From NCBI RefSeq assembly GCF_000938255.1, contig NZ_JYMR01000051.1, positions 186,001 to 250,000 of the forward strand: a DNA stretch of 64,000 bases. Reading direction: 5' to 3'. Of this stretch, positions 25,996 to 34,760 are shown piece after piece. Under the pieces are notes generated by a model, which was given only the letters and a program-made list of their open reading frames with translations, had not been told where the DNA came from and did not search any database. Source of the DNA: Bradyrhizobium sp. LTSP849. GTDB lineage: Bacteria; Pseudomonadota; Alphaproteobacteria; Rhizobiales; Xanthobacteraceae. The first letter of the stretch is position 1. Every line of letters starts with the position of its first letter. The translations under genes were made by a program, and so were the position numbers.

Positions 25996-27321
25996 ATGGC
26001 TTTGGAGACCCGGAACTTCGAGACGCTGGCATTGCACGGCGGATCGTATCGCGCCGATCCGGCCACCGGCGCCGTGGCGGTTCCGATCTACCAGACCACG
26101 TCGTTCCAGTTCGAGAACACCGATCACGCCTCGCGCCTGTTCGCGCTCGAGCAGCTCGGCCCGATCTACACCCGCATCGGCAACCCGACGCAGGACGCGT
26201 TTGAAACGCGGCTTGCTGCGTTGGAGGGCGGAGCGGCTGCGCTTGCCGTAGCGTCGGGGCAGACCGCCACCGCATTTTCGATTCTCAACATCGCGCAGGC
26301 TGGCGACAATGTCGTCTCCTCGACCGATCTTTACGGCGGGACCTGGACGTTGCTTTCGCAAACGTTGAAACAGTTCGGCATCGAGGTCCGGTTCGTCGAT
26401 CCAGCGGATCCCGAGAACTTCCGCCGCGCAACGGACGCCGGGACGCGGGCCTATTTCGGCGAGACGCTTCCCAATCCCAAGCTCAACGTCTTTCCGATCA
26501 AGGAGGTCGCCGACATCGGCCGATCGCTCGGCGTTCCCCTCATTCTCGACAATACGGCGTCGCCCCTGATTGCACGTCCATTCGAGCACGGCGCTGCGGT
26601 GGTGGTCTACTCCACGACCAAGTATATCGGCGGCCACGGCACTGCGATCGGCGGCGCCATCGTTGATGGCGGCAATTTCGACTGGGCGGCGCACGCCGAT
26701 CGCTTTCCGCTTCTGAACAAGCCCGACGACGCCTACCACGGCGCGATCTGGACCGAGGCCGCGAAGCCGCTCGGCCCGATCGCCTACATCCTGCGGGCGC
26801 GCGTCAGGCTGCTGCGCGATCTCGGTGCATCGATCGCGCCGCAAAACGCGTTCCAGTTCATCCAGGGGCTCGAAACCTTGCCGCTGCGCATCCGTCAGCA
26901 CAACGAGAATGGCATCAAGGTCGCGAACTTCCTTGCCAGGCACGTCTTGATCTCGAACGTGATCTTTCCCGGCCTGCAAAGCGGCGAGAACCGGCGCAGG
27001 GCGGACGCCTATCTGAAAGGCGGCTATGGCGGCCTCGTCGGCTTCGAGCTGAAAGGCGGCGTCGAGGTCGGCCGGCGCTTCATCGATGCGCTAAAACTGT
27101 TCTATCACGTCGCCAATATTGGTGACGCGCGGTCGCTGGCCATTCATCCGGCGTCGACGACGCATCAACAACTCACCGCGGCCGAGCAACTCGCCGCCGG
27201 TGTCACGCCTGGCTATGTGCGCCTGTCGGTCGGGATCGAGCACCCCGACGATATCCTGGCGGATCTCAGCCAGGCGCTGACAGCCGCCGACGCCGGCGCC
27301 GGTGCGCGCAAAGCAGCGTGA
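25996..27321 (+). CDS. metY: O-acetylhomoserine/O-acetylserine sulfhydrylase
   Basis: A 441-residue PLP enzyme of the Cys/Met metabolism family that adds sulfide to O-acetylhomoserine (or O-acetylserine). It has the MetY-type N-terminus FETLALHGG, the PLP contact YTRIGNPTQD, the Lys in STTKYIGGHGT and the C-terminal SVGIEHPDD. Length matches MetY rather than the shorter MetB/MetC. The ATG at 25996 follows AAGGAG. It is first in a tight run with a flavoprotein and a ferredoxin, so sulfur released or reduced by them could be captured directly. Confidence 0.93.
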   Translation: MALETRNFETLALHGGSYRADPATGAVAVPIYQTTSFQFENTDHASRLFALEQLGPIYTRIGNPTQDAFETRLAALEGGAAALAVASGQTATAFSILNIAQAGDNVVSSTDLYGGTWTLLSQTLKQFGIEVRFVDPADPENFRRATDAGTRAYFGETLPNPKLNVFPIKEVADIGRSLGVPLILDNTASPLIARPFEHGAAVVVYSTTKYIGGHGTAIGGAIVDGGNFDWAAHADRFPLLNKPDDAYHGAIWTEAAKPLGPIAYILRARVRLLRDLGASIAPQNAFQFIQGLETLPLRIRQHNENGIKVANFLARHVLISNVIFPGLQSGENRRRADAYLKGGYGGLVGFELKGGVEVGRRFIDALKLFYHVANIGDARSLAIHPASTTHQQLTAAEQLAAGVTPGYVRLSVGIEHPDDILADLSQALTAADAGAGARKAA

Positions 27322-27325
27322 GAGC

Positions 27326-28927
27326 ATGGCGTCATCGCCACCCGAAGAGTTGTCGATAAATGCCGACGTGCTGATCGTCGGCGGCGGGATGGCGGGCGCC
27401 TGGGCGGCGACATCCGCTGCACAGGCCGGGGCGAAAGTCGTTCTGGCCGACAAGGGCTATTGCGGCACCAGTGGCGTTACGGCCGCGGCTGGGCCGGGTC
27501 ATTGGTGGGTCCCGCCCGATCCTCCGGCGGCGCGCGATGCGGCCGTGGCCAATCGTGTTGCGAGCGGCCTTGGTCTTGGCGAAGCGGAGTGGATGTATCG
27601 CATCCTCGACCAGACCTGGCGCACGTTGCCGACGCTGGCCCGCTACTACAAATTCGGGGTCGATGACGAGGGACGGGTGAATTACCGCGCTGTGCGGGGG
27701 CCCGAATACATGCGCGCCTTGCGCCAGCAGGTGCTGAGCCACGGCGTCACCATCCTCGATCATTCGCCGGTCCTCGAACTTTTGGCGCGATCCGATGGCT
27801 CGATTGGCGGTGTCCGTGGCCAGCGCCGGCAGGATGGCGGGCGGGCGTACCAGATCGAGGCGGGAGCGGTGGTGCTCGCAGCCGGCGGGACCAGCTTCCT
27901 GTCCCATCTTCTGGGATCGTGGACCAACACGGGGGATGGCTATCTCATGGCGGCCGAGGCAGGTGCAGAGATGTCCGGCATGGAGTTCACTGCGGCCTAC
28001 ACCATTGCGCCGGCGCATTCGACGATGACGCGAACCATGGCCTATGCGTTTGCGACCTATTACGACGCCGACGGGCACGAGCTCGATCTTCCGTTCGGCC
28101 CCGACCAGACTATCCGTCTTGCGCGCGCGCTCCAGCGCGGCCCGGTCTACTGCTCGCTGCATCGTCTGCCTGATAACATCAAGGCGCGGCTGCATACGAT
28201 CTCGCCGAACGTGCCGCTGGTGTTCGATCGCTGGGGCATCGATCCATACCGCGACCGGTTCGAGATCACTTTGCACAATGACGGCACCATTCGGGGCATC
28301 GGAGGAGTGCGGGTGCACGATGTGGATGGCACGACATCGGTTCCAGGCCTGTTCGTGGCCGGTGACAATGCTTCACGCGAGAAGGTTGCGGGCGCGATCT
28401 CCGGCGGCGGCAATGTCAATTCGGCCTGGGCGCTTTCATCGGGTGTGTTCGCCGGACGGGCCGCCGCGCGCGTGGCACGCGGCGTGAAGACGGGCACGAG
28501 CCGTTTTCGGCTACTTGGTCTCGGGCGCGAGCCGCGCAGGCGCGTGCAGACCGTCGATCTCACTGCGATTCGAGCCAGCGTGCGTGCCGAAATGCATCCG
28601 TTCGACAAGAATCTGTTTCGCACCGGAAAGGGACTTGCAGCATCCGCGCGTGCGCTTGAAGGCTTGTGGACCGAATTGGCGGATCACGACCACACGGGCA
28701 CGATCGCTTCGCGCGAGACCGCGGCGCTGCTGGCAACCGCGCGCTGGTCGGTCGCCACGGCGGCAACACGCAACGAGAGCAGGGGCCTGCACCGCCGCGA
28801 GGATTTTCCTTCACTGGATCCCCGATCTGCAAACCGATTGCTGAGCGGCGGCTTGGATCAGGTCTGGGTGGCCGCCGATGGTCCGTCCGCGACGACCGGA
28901 ACGGGTCAACTCGAGGCGGCATCATGA
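27326..28927 (+). CDS. Flavoprotein of the fumarate reductase/AprA family
   Basis: A 533-residue FAD protein. The N-terminal FAD motif is GGGMAGAWAA (about residues 20-29), a central GGTSFLSHLLGSWTNTGDGY segment and the GDNASREKVAGAISGGGNV loop follow, and the C-terminus has GLHRREDFPSLDP, a signature of succinate dehydrogenase, fumarate reductase and adenylylsulfate reductase alpha subunits. It is shorter than typical AprA. It starts four bases after metY and overlaps the ferredoxin gene by four bases, the pairing seen for AprAB. Whether it reduces APS or another sulfur or organic substrate cannot be decided. Confidence 0.85.
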   Translation: MASSPPEELSINADVLIVGGGMAGAWAATSAAQAGAKVVLADKGYCGTSGVTAAAGPGHWWVPPDPPAARDAAVANRVASGLGLGEAEWMYRILDQTWRTLPTLARYYKFGVDDEGRVNYRAVRGPEYMRALRQQVLSHGVTILDHSPVLELLARSDGSIGGVRGQRRQDGGRAYQIEAGAVVLAAGGTSFLSHLLGSWTNTGDGYLMAAEAGAEMSGMEFTAAYTIAPAHSTMTRTMAYAFATYYDADGHELDLPFGPDQTIRLARALQRGPVYCSLHRLPDNIKARLHTISPNVPLVFDRWGIDPYRDRFEITLHNDGTIRGIGGVRVHDVDGTTSVPGLFVAGDNASREKVAGAISGGGNVNSAWALSSGVFAGRAAARVARGVKTGTSRFRLLGLGREPRRRVQTVDLTAIRASVRAEMHPFDKNLFRTGKGLAASARALEGLWTELADHDHTGTIASRETAALLATARWSVATAATRNESRGLHRREDFPSLDPRSANRLLSGGLDQVWVAADGPSATTGTGQLEAAS

Positions 28928-29307
28928 TCGAACTCATCCTCGCGGACCGCTGTACGGATTGCGGGACATGCATCGAAGTCTGTCCGGCCAACGTGATCGA
29001 TCCCGGGCAAGCCGGCCTGCCGGTTCTCGCGCGCGTTGAAGACTGCCAGACCTGTTTCTTGTGCGAGCTCTATTGCCAGGCGGATGCGATCTATGTCGCG
29101 CCGGATTGCGATCGCCGCGTCGATGTGAATGTGGAGGAGGTGGTGGCCTCCGGTCGTCTCGGCCAATACCGGAAGCATTCCGGCTGGGACGAATGGGCCG
29201 ATCGCTTTCCGAACGAGCAGTGGCTGATGGAAACCGTATTTCGTCGCGCTGGTGAGGCTGCGGCGCAGCCGAAAGGGGCGCCGCTTGACGTCATCGAGAG
29301 GAAATAG
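28924..29307 (+). CDS. Ferredoxin with two [4Fe-4S] clusters, AprB-like partner
   Basis: A 127-residue iron-sulfur protein. Two C-x2-C-x2-C-x3-C motifs are present at Cys 10/13/16/20 and Cys 41/44/47/51, followed by a 70-residue tail without cysteines that ends near VIERK. This layout resembles the AprB subunit of adenylylsulfate reductase. The ATG overlaps the flavoprotein stop (ATGA), so the two are translationally coupled and probably form one electron-transfer complex. Confidence 0.9.
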   Translation: MIELILADRCTDCGTCIEVCPANVIDPGQAGLPVLARVEDCQTCFLCELYCQADAIYVAPDCDRRVDVNVEEVVASGRLGQYRKHSGWDEWADRFPNEQWLMETVFRRAGEAAAQPKGAPLDVIERK

Positions 29308-29448
29308 CCTCAGTCGGCTACACAGAGACGAATTCGTTTGCCTTGCCGAGGCGTGTTGTCCTCCTGTTACAAGACACCCACCATTTTTGAAATGACTATC
29401 TTGCGTCGAGCGCCTAGCATGTCCTGATCGTTACCATCGTGAGCTGAC

Positions 29449-30441
29449 ATGAACACTCCCCGCGTCGAAAGTAGATCCGCATCCACCAGCGTGCGATCAC
29501 CGATCATCGTCAATCAGCTCGGCGCGGACATTCGAGCCGCGCTGGCCGATCACTGGTCGCGCCCGCTGATCATCGATCACCCTGCCGATCTCGCACCATG
29601 GGAGGTTGCGCCGGAGGCGGACGTGTTGCTGACGCGGCCACTGGCGGGCTGGCACAAGGCGCCTGCGGACAAGCCAGCGGGCTGGCCGTTCGGCCTGCGC
29701 TGGATCCAGACCGCATCGACAGGAGTCGATTTCTTTCCGGCGTGGCTGCTCGACGGTCCCGTCGTCACGGTCGGCCGCGGCATCTCGGCCGATCCAATCG
29801 CGGAATATGTCCTTGCGGCGATCCTCGGCTTCGAAAAGCGTATCCACGACATCCGGCCACGCAGCCGCGCCGAATGGAAGATCACCCCGCTGGGCTCGCT
29901 CAGCGGCAAGACGGTCGGAATCGCGGGCTTCGGCGCCATCGGCCGCGCCGTCGTCGAGCGCGTCAAGCCGTTCGGCGTCAACATCAGGGTTTTGCGACGC
30001 TCGGCCTGGCCATATGGTGTTCCGGGCATAGAGCCCGTCGAAAGCATCGAGCAACTGGTCGAGGTCTCCGATCATCTCGTCCTTGCCCTGCCGGCGACGA
30101 CCAAGACGAATCGTCTGATCAACGCTGACGTATTGGCGCGGGCCAAAACATCTCTGCACCTGATCAATGTCGCGCGTGGGCGGATCGTCGATCAGGGCGC
30201 GCTGTTGCAAGCGCTCGACGAGGGGCGGATCGCCGGCGCGACGCTCGATGTCACCGACCCCGAGCCGCCACCAGAGGGCGATCCGATCTATACCCACCCC
30301 AAGGTCGTCCTGACCCCTCACGTGTCGTGGACGGGTGGAGAGGACACCAAACGACTGGCCGACAAGACGCTGGTCAACCTCGATGCCTATGCGCATGGCG
30401 TCCCGCTGGCCGATGTCTTCGACAGGAATCTCGAATACTAG
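29449..30441 (+). CDS. D-isomer-specific 2-hydroxyacid dehydrogenase
   Basis: A 330-residue NAD-dependent dehydrogenase. The dinucleotide motif is GFGAIG (about residues 164-169), with the catalytic Arg in VARGRIVDQ, Glu in TDPEPPPEGDP and His in LTPHVSW. It lies 141 bases after the ferredoxin and 16 bases before the class II aldolase; it may belong to the same operon or start from its own promoter in that gap, where the palindrome ACGAATTCGT occurs (29328-29337). In this setting it may handle a carbon skeleton left after desulfonation, which is inference. Confidence 0.85.
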   Translation: MNTPRVESRSASTSVRSPIIVNQLGADIRAALADHWSRPLIIDHPADLAPWEVAPEADVLLTRPLAGWHKAPADKPAGWPFGLRWIQTASTGVDFFPAWLLDGPVVTVGRGISADPIAEYVLAAILGFEKRIHDIRPRSRAEWKITPLGSLSGKTVGIAGFGAIGRAVVERVKPFGVNIRVLRRSAWPYGVPGIEPVESIEQLVEVSDHLVLALPATTKTNRLINADVLARAKTSLHLINVARGRIVDQGALLQALDEGRIAGATLDVTDPEPPPEGDPIYTHPKVVLTPHVSWTGGEDTKRLADKTLVNLDAYAHGVPLADVFDRNLEY

Positions 30442-30457
30442 AGAAGGAGCCGCAACC

Positions 30458-31240
30458 ATGAACAAGGTCGTCGACAAGCCGAAGAAATATTCCCTGGTCG
30501 AGCGCACGCCGGCGGCGTCGTTCGAGGAAGAGCGGCTGCACCGCAAGCAGCGGCTTGCCGCCACGTTCCGCCTGTTCTCGCGCTACGGTTTCGATCAGGG
30601 GCTCGCGGGCCATGTCACCGTGCGCGATCCGGAGTTTCCCGAGCGGTTCTGGATCAACCCGCTGTCGAAGCATTTCAGCCAGATCAAGGTGTCCGATCTT
30701 CAGCTCGTTGATCACGACGGTAACATCCTGATCGGCGACAAGCCGATCAACCAGGCCGGCTTCGTGATTCATTCGGCGATCCATGCAGCGCATCCGGAGG
30801 TGATCGCGGCGGCCCACACCCATTCGACCTACGGCAAGGCCTGGTCGGCGCTCGGCCGTCTACTCGATCCGCTGACGCAGGATTCTTGCGCCTTCTACGA
30901 GGATCACGTGCTGTTCGATCCCTTCTCCGGCGTCGTGCTGGAGGCGGAAGAGGGCCGCAAGATTGCGCAAGCGTTGGGATCGAAGAAGGCCGCCATCTTG
31001 CAGAACCACGGCCTGCTCACGGTCGGACCAACCATCGAGGCTGCGGCGTGGTGGTACATCGCGATGGACAATGCCGCGCGCGCCCAGTTGCTTGCCGAGG
31101 CCGCCGGCACGCCAAAGACGATCCCGCACGAGATCGCCAGCCTGACCTCGCGGCAGGTCGGCACCCACAAGGGCGGCTATTTCAGCTTCCAGCCGCTCTG
31201 GGACTGGATCACCGAGGCGGAACCCGACCTGTTCAACTAG
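30458..31240 (+). CDS. Class II aldolase/adducin family protein
   Basis: A 260-residue protein of the class II aldolase/adducin fold. The metal-binding HTHSTYG motif (about residues 114-120) and a distal His in LQNHGLLTVG are present, and INPLSKHFSQIKVSDL is typical of the fold. The ATG at 30458 follows GAGAAGGAG. Members include fuculose-phosphate aldolase and many uncharacterised adducin-like proteins; this sequence has the longer adducin-like form. It follows the 2-hydroxyacid dehydrogenase at 16 bases. The substrate is unknown. Confidence 0.85.
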   Translation: MNKVVDKPKKYSLVERTPAASFEEERLHRKQRLAATFRLFSRYGFDQGLAGHVTVRDPEFPERFWINPLSKHFSQIKVSDLQLVDHDGNILIGDKPINQAGFVIHSAIHAAHPEVIAAAHTHSTYGKAWSALGRLLDPLTQDSCAFYEDHVLFDPFSGVVLEAEEGRKIAQALGSKKAAILQNHGLLTVGPTIEAAAWWYIAMDNAARAQLLAEAAGTPKTIPHEIASLTSRQVGTHKGGYFSFQPLWDWITEAEPDLFN

Positions 31241-31373
31241 GACCACGGCTTCCAGGCCGGGCAGTTGCCCGGTTCGCCGGAATTGCGTCAGGCCGCGACA
31301 TCGTGAGATATCACGGTGCGCGGCTTGTCTCGTTCACGCAGGCCGATCCTGCAACGGTGAGGAGCAGTGCGAC

Positions 31374-31775
31374 ATGACCATTGGTCTGCCAAGCGAAGTC
31401 GAAGTCATTACGTTGTTCGTCGATGACATTGCTTCGGCGAAAGCCTTCTACGCGAAAGTGTTCGCGTCCGAGACGGTCTGGGAAGATGCGGTCTCATCCG
31501 TGCTGAGATTTGGTGGGCTCCTGATCAATCTGCTCGACGTGTCTCGGGCGCCTCCGCTTGTCGAGCCGCTGCGTGTCGCGCAGTCCTCCGCAGGGGCGCG
31601 CGCACTCCTGACGATCAGGGTCGTCGACGTCGATCAGGTCTGCTCAGCGCTGCGGGCGATCGGCGTCGATCTGCTTAATGGCCCGATCGATCGCCCCTGG
31701 GGACGGCGAACTGCGTCCTTTGCCGACCCTTCAGGTCATGTCTGGGAGATCGCTCAGGTGATTGCGCCGAAATAG
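31374..31775 (+). CDS. VOC (glyoxalase/bleomycin resistance) family protein
   Basis: A 133-residue vicinal-oxygen-chelate protein with the beta-alpha-beta-beta-beta pattern: LFVDDIASAKAFYAKVF at the start, and DRPWGRRTASFADPSGHVWEI at the end, containing a metal-type Glu in the last strand. Size fits a single VOC module that dimerises. It lies 133 bases after the aldolase and is convergent with the LysR gene. Function not known. Confidence 0.8.
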   Translation: MTIGLPSEVEVITLFVDDIASAKAFYAKVFASETVWEDAVSSVLRFGGLLINLLDVSRAPPLVEPLRVAQSSAGARALLTIRVVDVDQVCSALRAIGVDLLNGPIDRPWGRRTASFADPSGHVWEIAQVIAPK

Positions 31776-31801
31776 CGGCCCGTTGCCGGCCCGTTGGTTC
31801 G

Positions 31802-32716
31802 TCAGAGCTTCCTGCAAACACGATTGACCAGTTCGATGAACCAGCGCAGTGCCGGGTCAGTCATGGCGCGGCGGGTGTGGACGAGGTCGATGGTGAAGGC
31901 GTCGACATCGTAGGGGAGCGGAACGACGGACACGCCTGCCGATGAGGCGAAGCGTCGGGCGATGCGCTCGGCCATGGTTGCCACGAGATCGGTGCCGGCA
32001 ACCGCAAACGGCACGACCACGACATGGGCGAGCGTGACCGCCGTGCGCCGTTTGTGTCCGTGCCGGGCCAGCATGGTGTCGATCGCGCCCGGAAGCCCGT
32101 CGCCGCCGGCCGATGAGAACAGGACATGCGGAAGGCGGGTGTAGTCGTCTTTGGTGAGCCGGGCCTTCTGCCTGGCGCGCTTCGCATCGCGAATGCAGAC
32201 GAAATGCTCCTCGAACAGCGTCGTCCGGGTGATGCGCGTGGAAGCGGGAAGATGGCCGCCGATCAGCGCGTCGATATCGCCATGCTCGAGGCTTGCGACG
32301 CTCAAAGCCGTGTCGATGATGGGACGCACCACGAGATCGATTCCAGGCGCTTCCCGTCGCAGTGCCGCGACCAGCGGCGGCACAACGATGAGGTCGCCAT
32401 AGTCGGTCACCGCAATGGACATGCGACGGCGGGCGGCCGCGGGGTCGAAGGCTGATTCAGGCGCCAGCACGCCTCTGATTTGTCCGAGTGCTTCGCTGAT
32501 CGGCCGGCCCAGCGACAGCGCCTTGGCCGTCGGCCGCATGCCCGAGGCCGAGCGCACGAACAGATCGTCGCCGAACAGCGCCCGCAGGCGGGTCAGCACG
32601 CTGCTCATGGACGGCTGGGCGAGGCCAACGCGGGCGCCGGCGCGGGTCACATTGCGCTCCTCCATCAGCGCCTCGAAGGCAACCAGGAGATTGAGATCGA
32701 CGGAAGCTAAATTCAT
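31802..32716 (-). CDS. LysR-family transcriptional regulator
   Basis: A 304-residue LysR regulator. The N-terminal helix-turn-helix spans about residues 15-45 (VTRAGARVGLAQPSMSSVL) and is followed by an effector-binding domain of normal length. Start choice is uncertain: the ATG at 32716 begins NLASVDLNLL, the usual LysR opening, but no good ribosome site precedes it, and in-frame starts at 32734 (ATG) and 32752 (TTG) are possible. It is divergent from the BASS transporter at 32806 with a 90-base gap and probably controls it. Confidence 0.88.
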   Translation of the reverse strand: MNLASVDLNLLVAFEALMEERNVTRAGARVGLAQPSMSSVLTRLRALFGDDLFVRSASGMRPTAKALSLGRPISEALGQIRGVLAPESAFDPAAARRRMSIAVTDYGDLIVVPPLVAALRREAPGIDLVVRPIIDTALSVASLEHGDIDALIGGHLPASTRITRTTLFEEHFVCIRDAKRARQKARLTKDDYTRLPHVLFSSAGGDGLPGAIDTMLARHGHKRRTAVTLAHVVVVPFAVAGTDLVATMAERIARRFASSAGVSVVPLPYDVDAFTIDLVHTRRAMTDPALRWFIELVNRVCRKL

Positions 32717-32805
32717 TTGAGCAATGGTAAGCATATCTAAAATCGATTTCAAGAATGCCGCGGAGAGTGGTCTATTGGCGTGGAAGACCTGATTGGGCGA
32801 GGCGT

Positions 32806-33729
32806 ATGCGATCCTCCCTCCTGCTCGTTATCCCGCGCGGACCGACATTATTGGCCCTCGGCGTCCTGCTAGGGCTGGTGTGTCCGGCGCTCGCGGATCT
32901 GGCACGCCCGCTGATGCCCGCCACAATCTTCCTGATCGTGCTCGGGACACTGCTGCGGATCGATGGCGGGGCCGTCATCGCGGCGTTGCGCCGGCCGTCG
33001 CTGTCCGTGCTCTTGCCGGCAATTGTCATGGTCGGCTGCCCGCTGATGATCGGCGCGACCGGTCGTGGCGTCGGCCTTGCTCCGGAACTCGCGCTCGCGA
33101 TCGTGCTCGCCGTCTCGGCTCCGCCGTCGAGCGGGACCGCCGCGGTGGCACGCATGCTCGAGCTCGACGGCGCGGTGCCGCTCGTGGTGACGGTGTTGTC
33201 CATGGTGCTGGCGCCGGTCACGATCCCACTTCTCGCCGGTTGGTTCGGCGGGCTCGAGATCAGCGCGTTTGAGCTCGCGATGCGCCTGGCGCTGTTGATC
33301 GGCAGCGCCGAGGGCCTTGCCTTCCTGCTCCGCCGGCATGCGGCGCCGGTTCTGGCCGCTCATGGCGATGTGGTCGACGGGATCATCATCGCCGCGCTTC
33401 TGGTCTTTGCGGTGGCGACCATGGCCGGCATTCGCGCGCAGATCGCCGCGGATGTGCCGGCGGCAATGCTCTGCGTTGCCCTTGCGTTCGCCTGCAATGT
33501 GGCCCTTCAAATTGCGGGGGCCGTGTTGCTGCCGGGAATGCTGCCTGAGCGCCTGACGGTCGGGCTCATTCTTGGCAATCGCAATGTCGGGCTGGTCTGG
33601 TCGGCGCTTGGCACTGCCGCCTCGCCACGCATGGCGCTATACTTCGCCGCGACCCAGTTTCCGATCTACATCCTGCCGCGCCTGATCGAGACCCTGATCG
33701 GCCGTGACAAACGAAAGGCCAGGGCATGA
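32806..33729 (+). CDS. Bile acid:sodium symporter (BASS) family transporter
   Basis: A 307-residue membrane protein with about ten hydrophobic segments. Family-type blocks are VLAVSAPPSSGTAAVARMLE in the middle and GLILGNRNVGLVW in the second half, as in BASS/SBF transporters for organic anions. The ATG at 32806 follows GGGCGAGG; the frame extends slightly upstream but would cover the LysR promoter. It overlaps the DUF2891 gene by four bases. The substrate is unknown; an organic acid is plausible. Confidence 0.75.
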   Translation: MRSSLLLVIPRGPTLLALGVLLGLVCPALADLARPLMPATIFLIVLGTLLRIDGGAVIAALRRPSLSVLLPAIVMVGCPLMIGATGRGVGLAPELALAIVLAVSAPPSSGTAAVARMLELDGAVPLVVTVLSMVLAPVTIPLLAGWFGGLEISAFELAMRLALLIGSAEGLAFLLRRHAAPVLAAHGDVVDGIIIAALLVFAVATMAGIRAQIAADVPAAMLCVALAFACNVALQIAGAVLLPGMLPERLTVGLILGNRNVGLVWSALGTAASPRMALYFAATQFPIYILPRLIETLIGRDKRKARA

Positions 33730-34739
33730 CCACATCCCGTCTCACCCGCGAACACGCAGCCCAGTTCGCCGGCATCGCCCTCGGCCATGTCGGGCGCGAA
33801 TATCCCAACAATGTCGATCATGCGCTGGCTGAGCCTGCGGATGCGCGCACGCCGAGTCAGCTGCATCCGATCTTCTACGGTAGTTATGACTGGCACTCCT
33901 GCGTCCACAGCTACTGGATGCTGGCGCGACTGCTGCGCCGCTTTCCCGACCTCGCATCGGCACCCGACATTCGCGCATTGTTCGACGCGCAATTCGTTCC
34001 CGAGAAGGTCGCCGCCGAGTGCGCCTATTTTGCCCGTCCGACTGCCCGCGGCTTCAAGCGGCCCTATGGCTGGGCCTGGCTGCTGAGATTGGCGACCGAG
34101 CTCGAGCTCCAGTCCGACGATCGCTGGGCGCGCAGCCTTGCACCGCTGGCAGAGGTCGTCGCGCAGCGCTTTCGTGATTTCCTGCCGCGCGCGACTTATC
34201 CCGTACGCGTCGGTACGCACTTCAACACAGCGTTCGGTTTGCGCATGGCGGCAGACTACGCCGGTCTCAGGAAGGATGAAGCGCTCGCCAAGCTGCTGCG
34301 TGAAACAGGGCTGCGTTGGTATGGCGAGGATCGCGACTGCCCGGCCTGGGGTGAGCCCAGCGGCGACGATTTCCAATCCTCAGCCCTGATCGAGGCCGAG
34401 TGCATGCGACGGCTGTTGTCGCCGAACGAGTTCTTGCCGTGGTTCGACGGGTTTCTGCCGCGCCTCGTCGAGAAGCAGCCGGCAACGCTGTTCCGCCCTG
34501 CGACGGTCACCGATCGCACTGACGGCAAGATCGCCCATCTCGACGGGCTCAATCTCAGCCGAGCCTGGTGCTGGCGCTCTCTCGGCGATGCCTTGCCGGC
34601 AAACGACGCGCGGCGTGTGATTGCCCATGAGGTAGCTCAAGAGCATCTGGCCGCGGGTCTTCCCCATCTCGCCAGTCACTACATGGGCGAACACTGGCTG
34701 GCGAGCTTTGCCGTACTCGCCCTCGATGACGCGAACTGA
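33726..34739 (+). CDS. DUF2891 domain protein
   Basis: A 337-residue soluble protein of the DUF2891 family, recognised by HPIFYGSYDWHSCVHSYW near residue 47, the GTHFNTAFGL stretch and EPSGDDFQSSALIEAECMRR. The all-alpha repeat character resembles six-hairpin glycosidase-like folds, but no catalytic function is established. The start codon overlaps the stop of the BASS transporter (ATGA), so the two are coupled and may act on the same substrate. Confidence 0.85.
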   Translation: MTTSRLTREHAAQFAGIALGHVGREYPNNVDHALAEPADARTPSQLHPIFYGSYDWHSCVHSYWMLARLLRRFPDLASAPDIRALFDAQFVPEKVAAECAYFARPTARGFKRPYGWAWLLRLATELELQSDDRWARSLAPLAEVVAQRFRDFLPRATYPVRVGTHFNTAFGLRMAADYAGLRKDEALAKLLRETGLRWYGEDRDCPAWGEPSGDDFQSSALIEAECMRRLLSPNEFLPWFDGFLPRLVEKQPATLFRPATVTDRTDGKIAHLDGLNLSRAWCWRSLGDALPANDARRVIAHEVAQEHLAAGLPHLASHYMGEHWLASFAVLALDDAN

Positions 34740-34758
34740 GCGGACGGGGGCCGTCCGC
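34740..34758. terminator. Bidirectional hairpin between convergent genes
   Basis: GCGGACGG-GGG-CCGTCCGC is a perfect eight-base-pair stem with a three-base loop. It fills the 21-base gap between the stop of the DUF2891 gene and the stop of the second fused ABC ATPase. There is no T-run, but the position is typical of a shared terminator. Confidence 0.7.
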
Positions 34759-34760
34759 GG

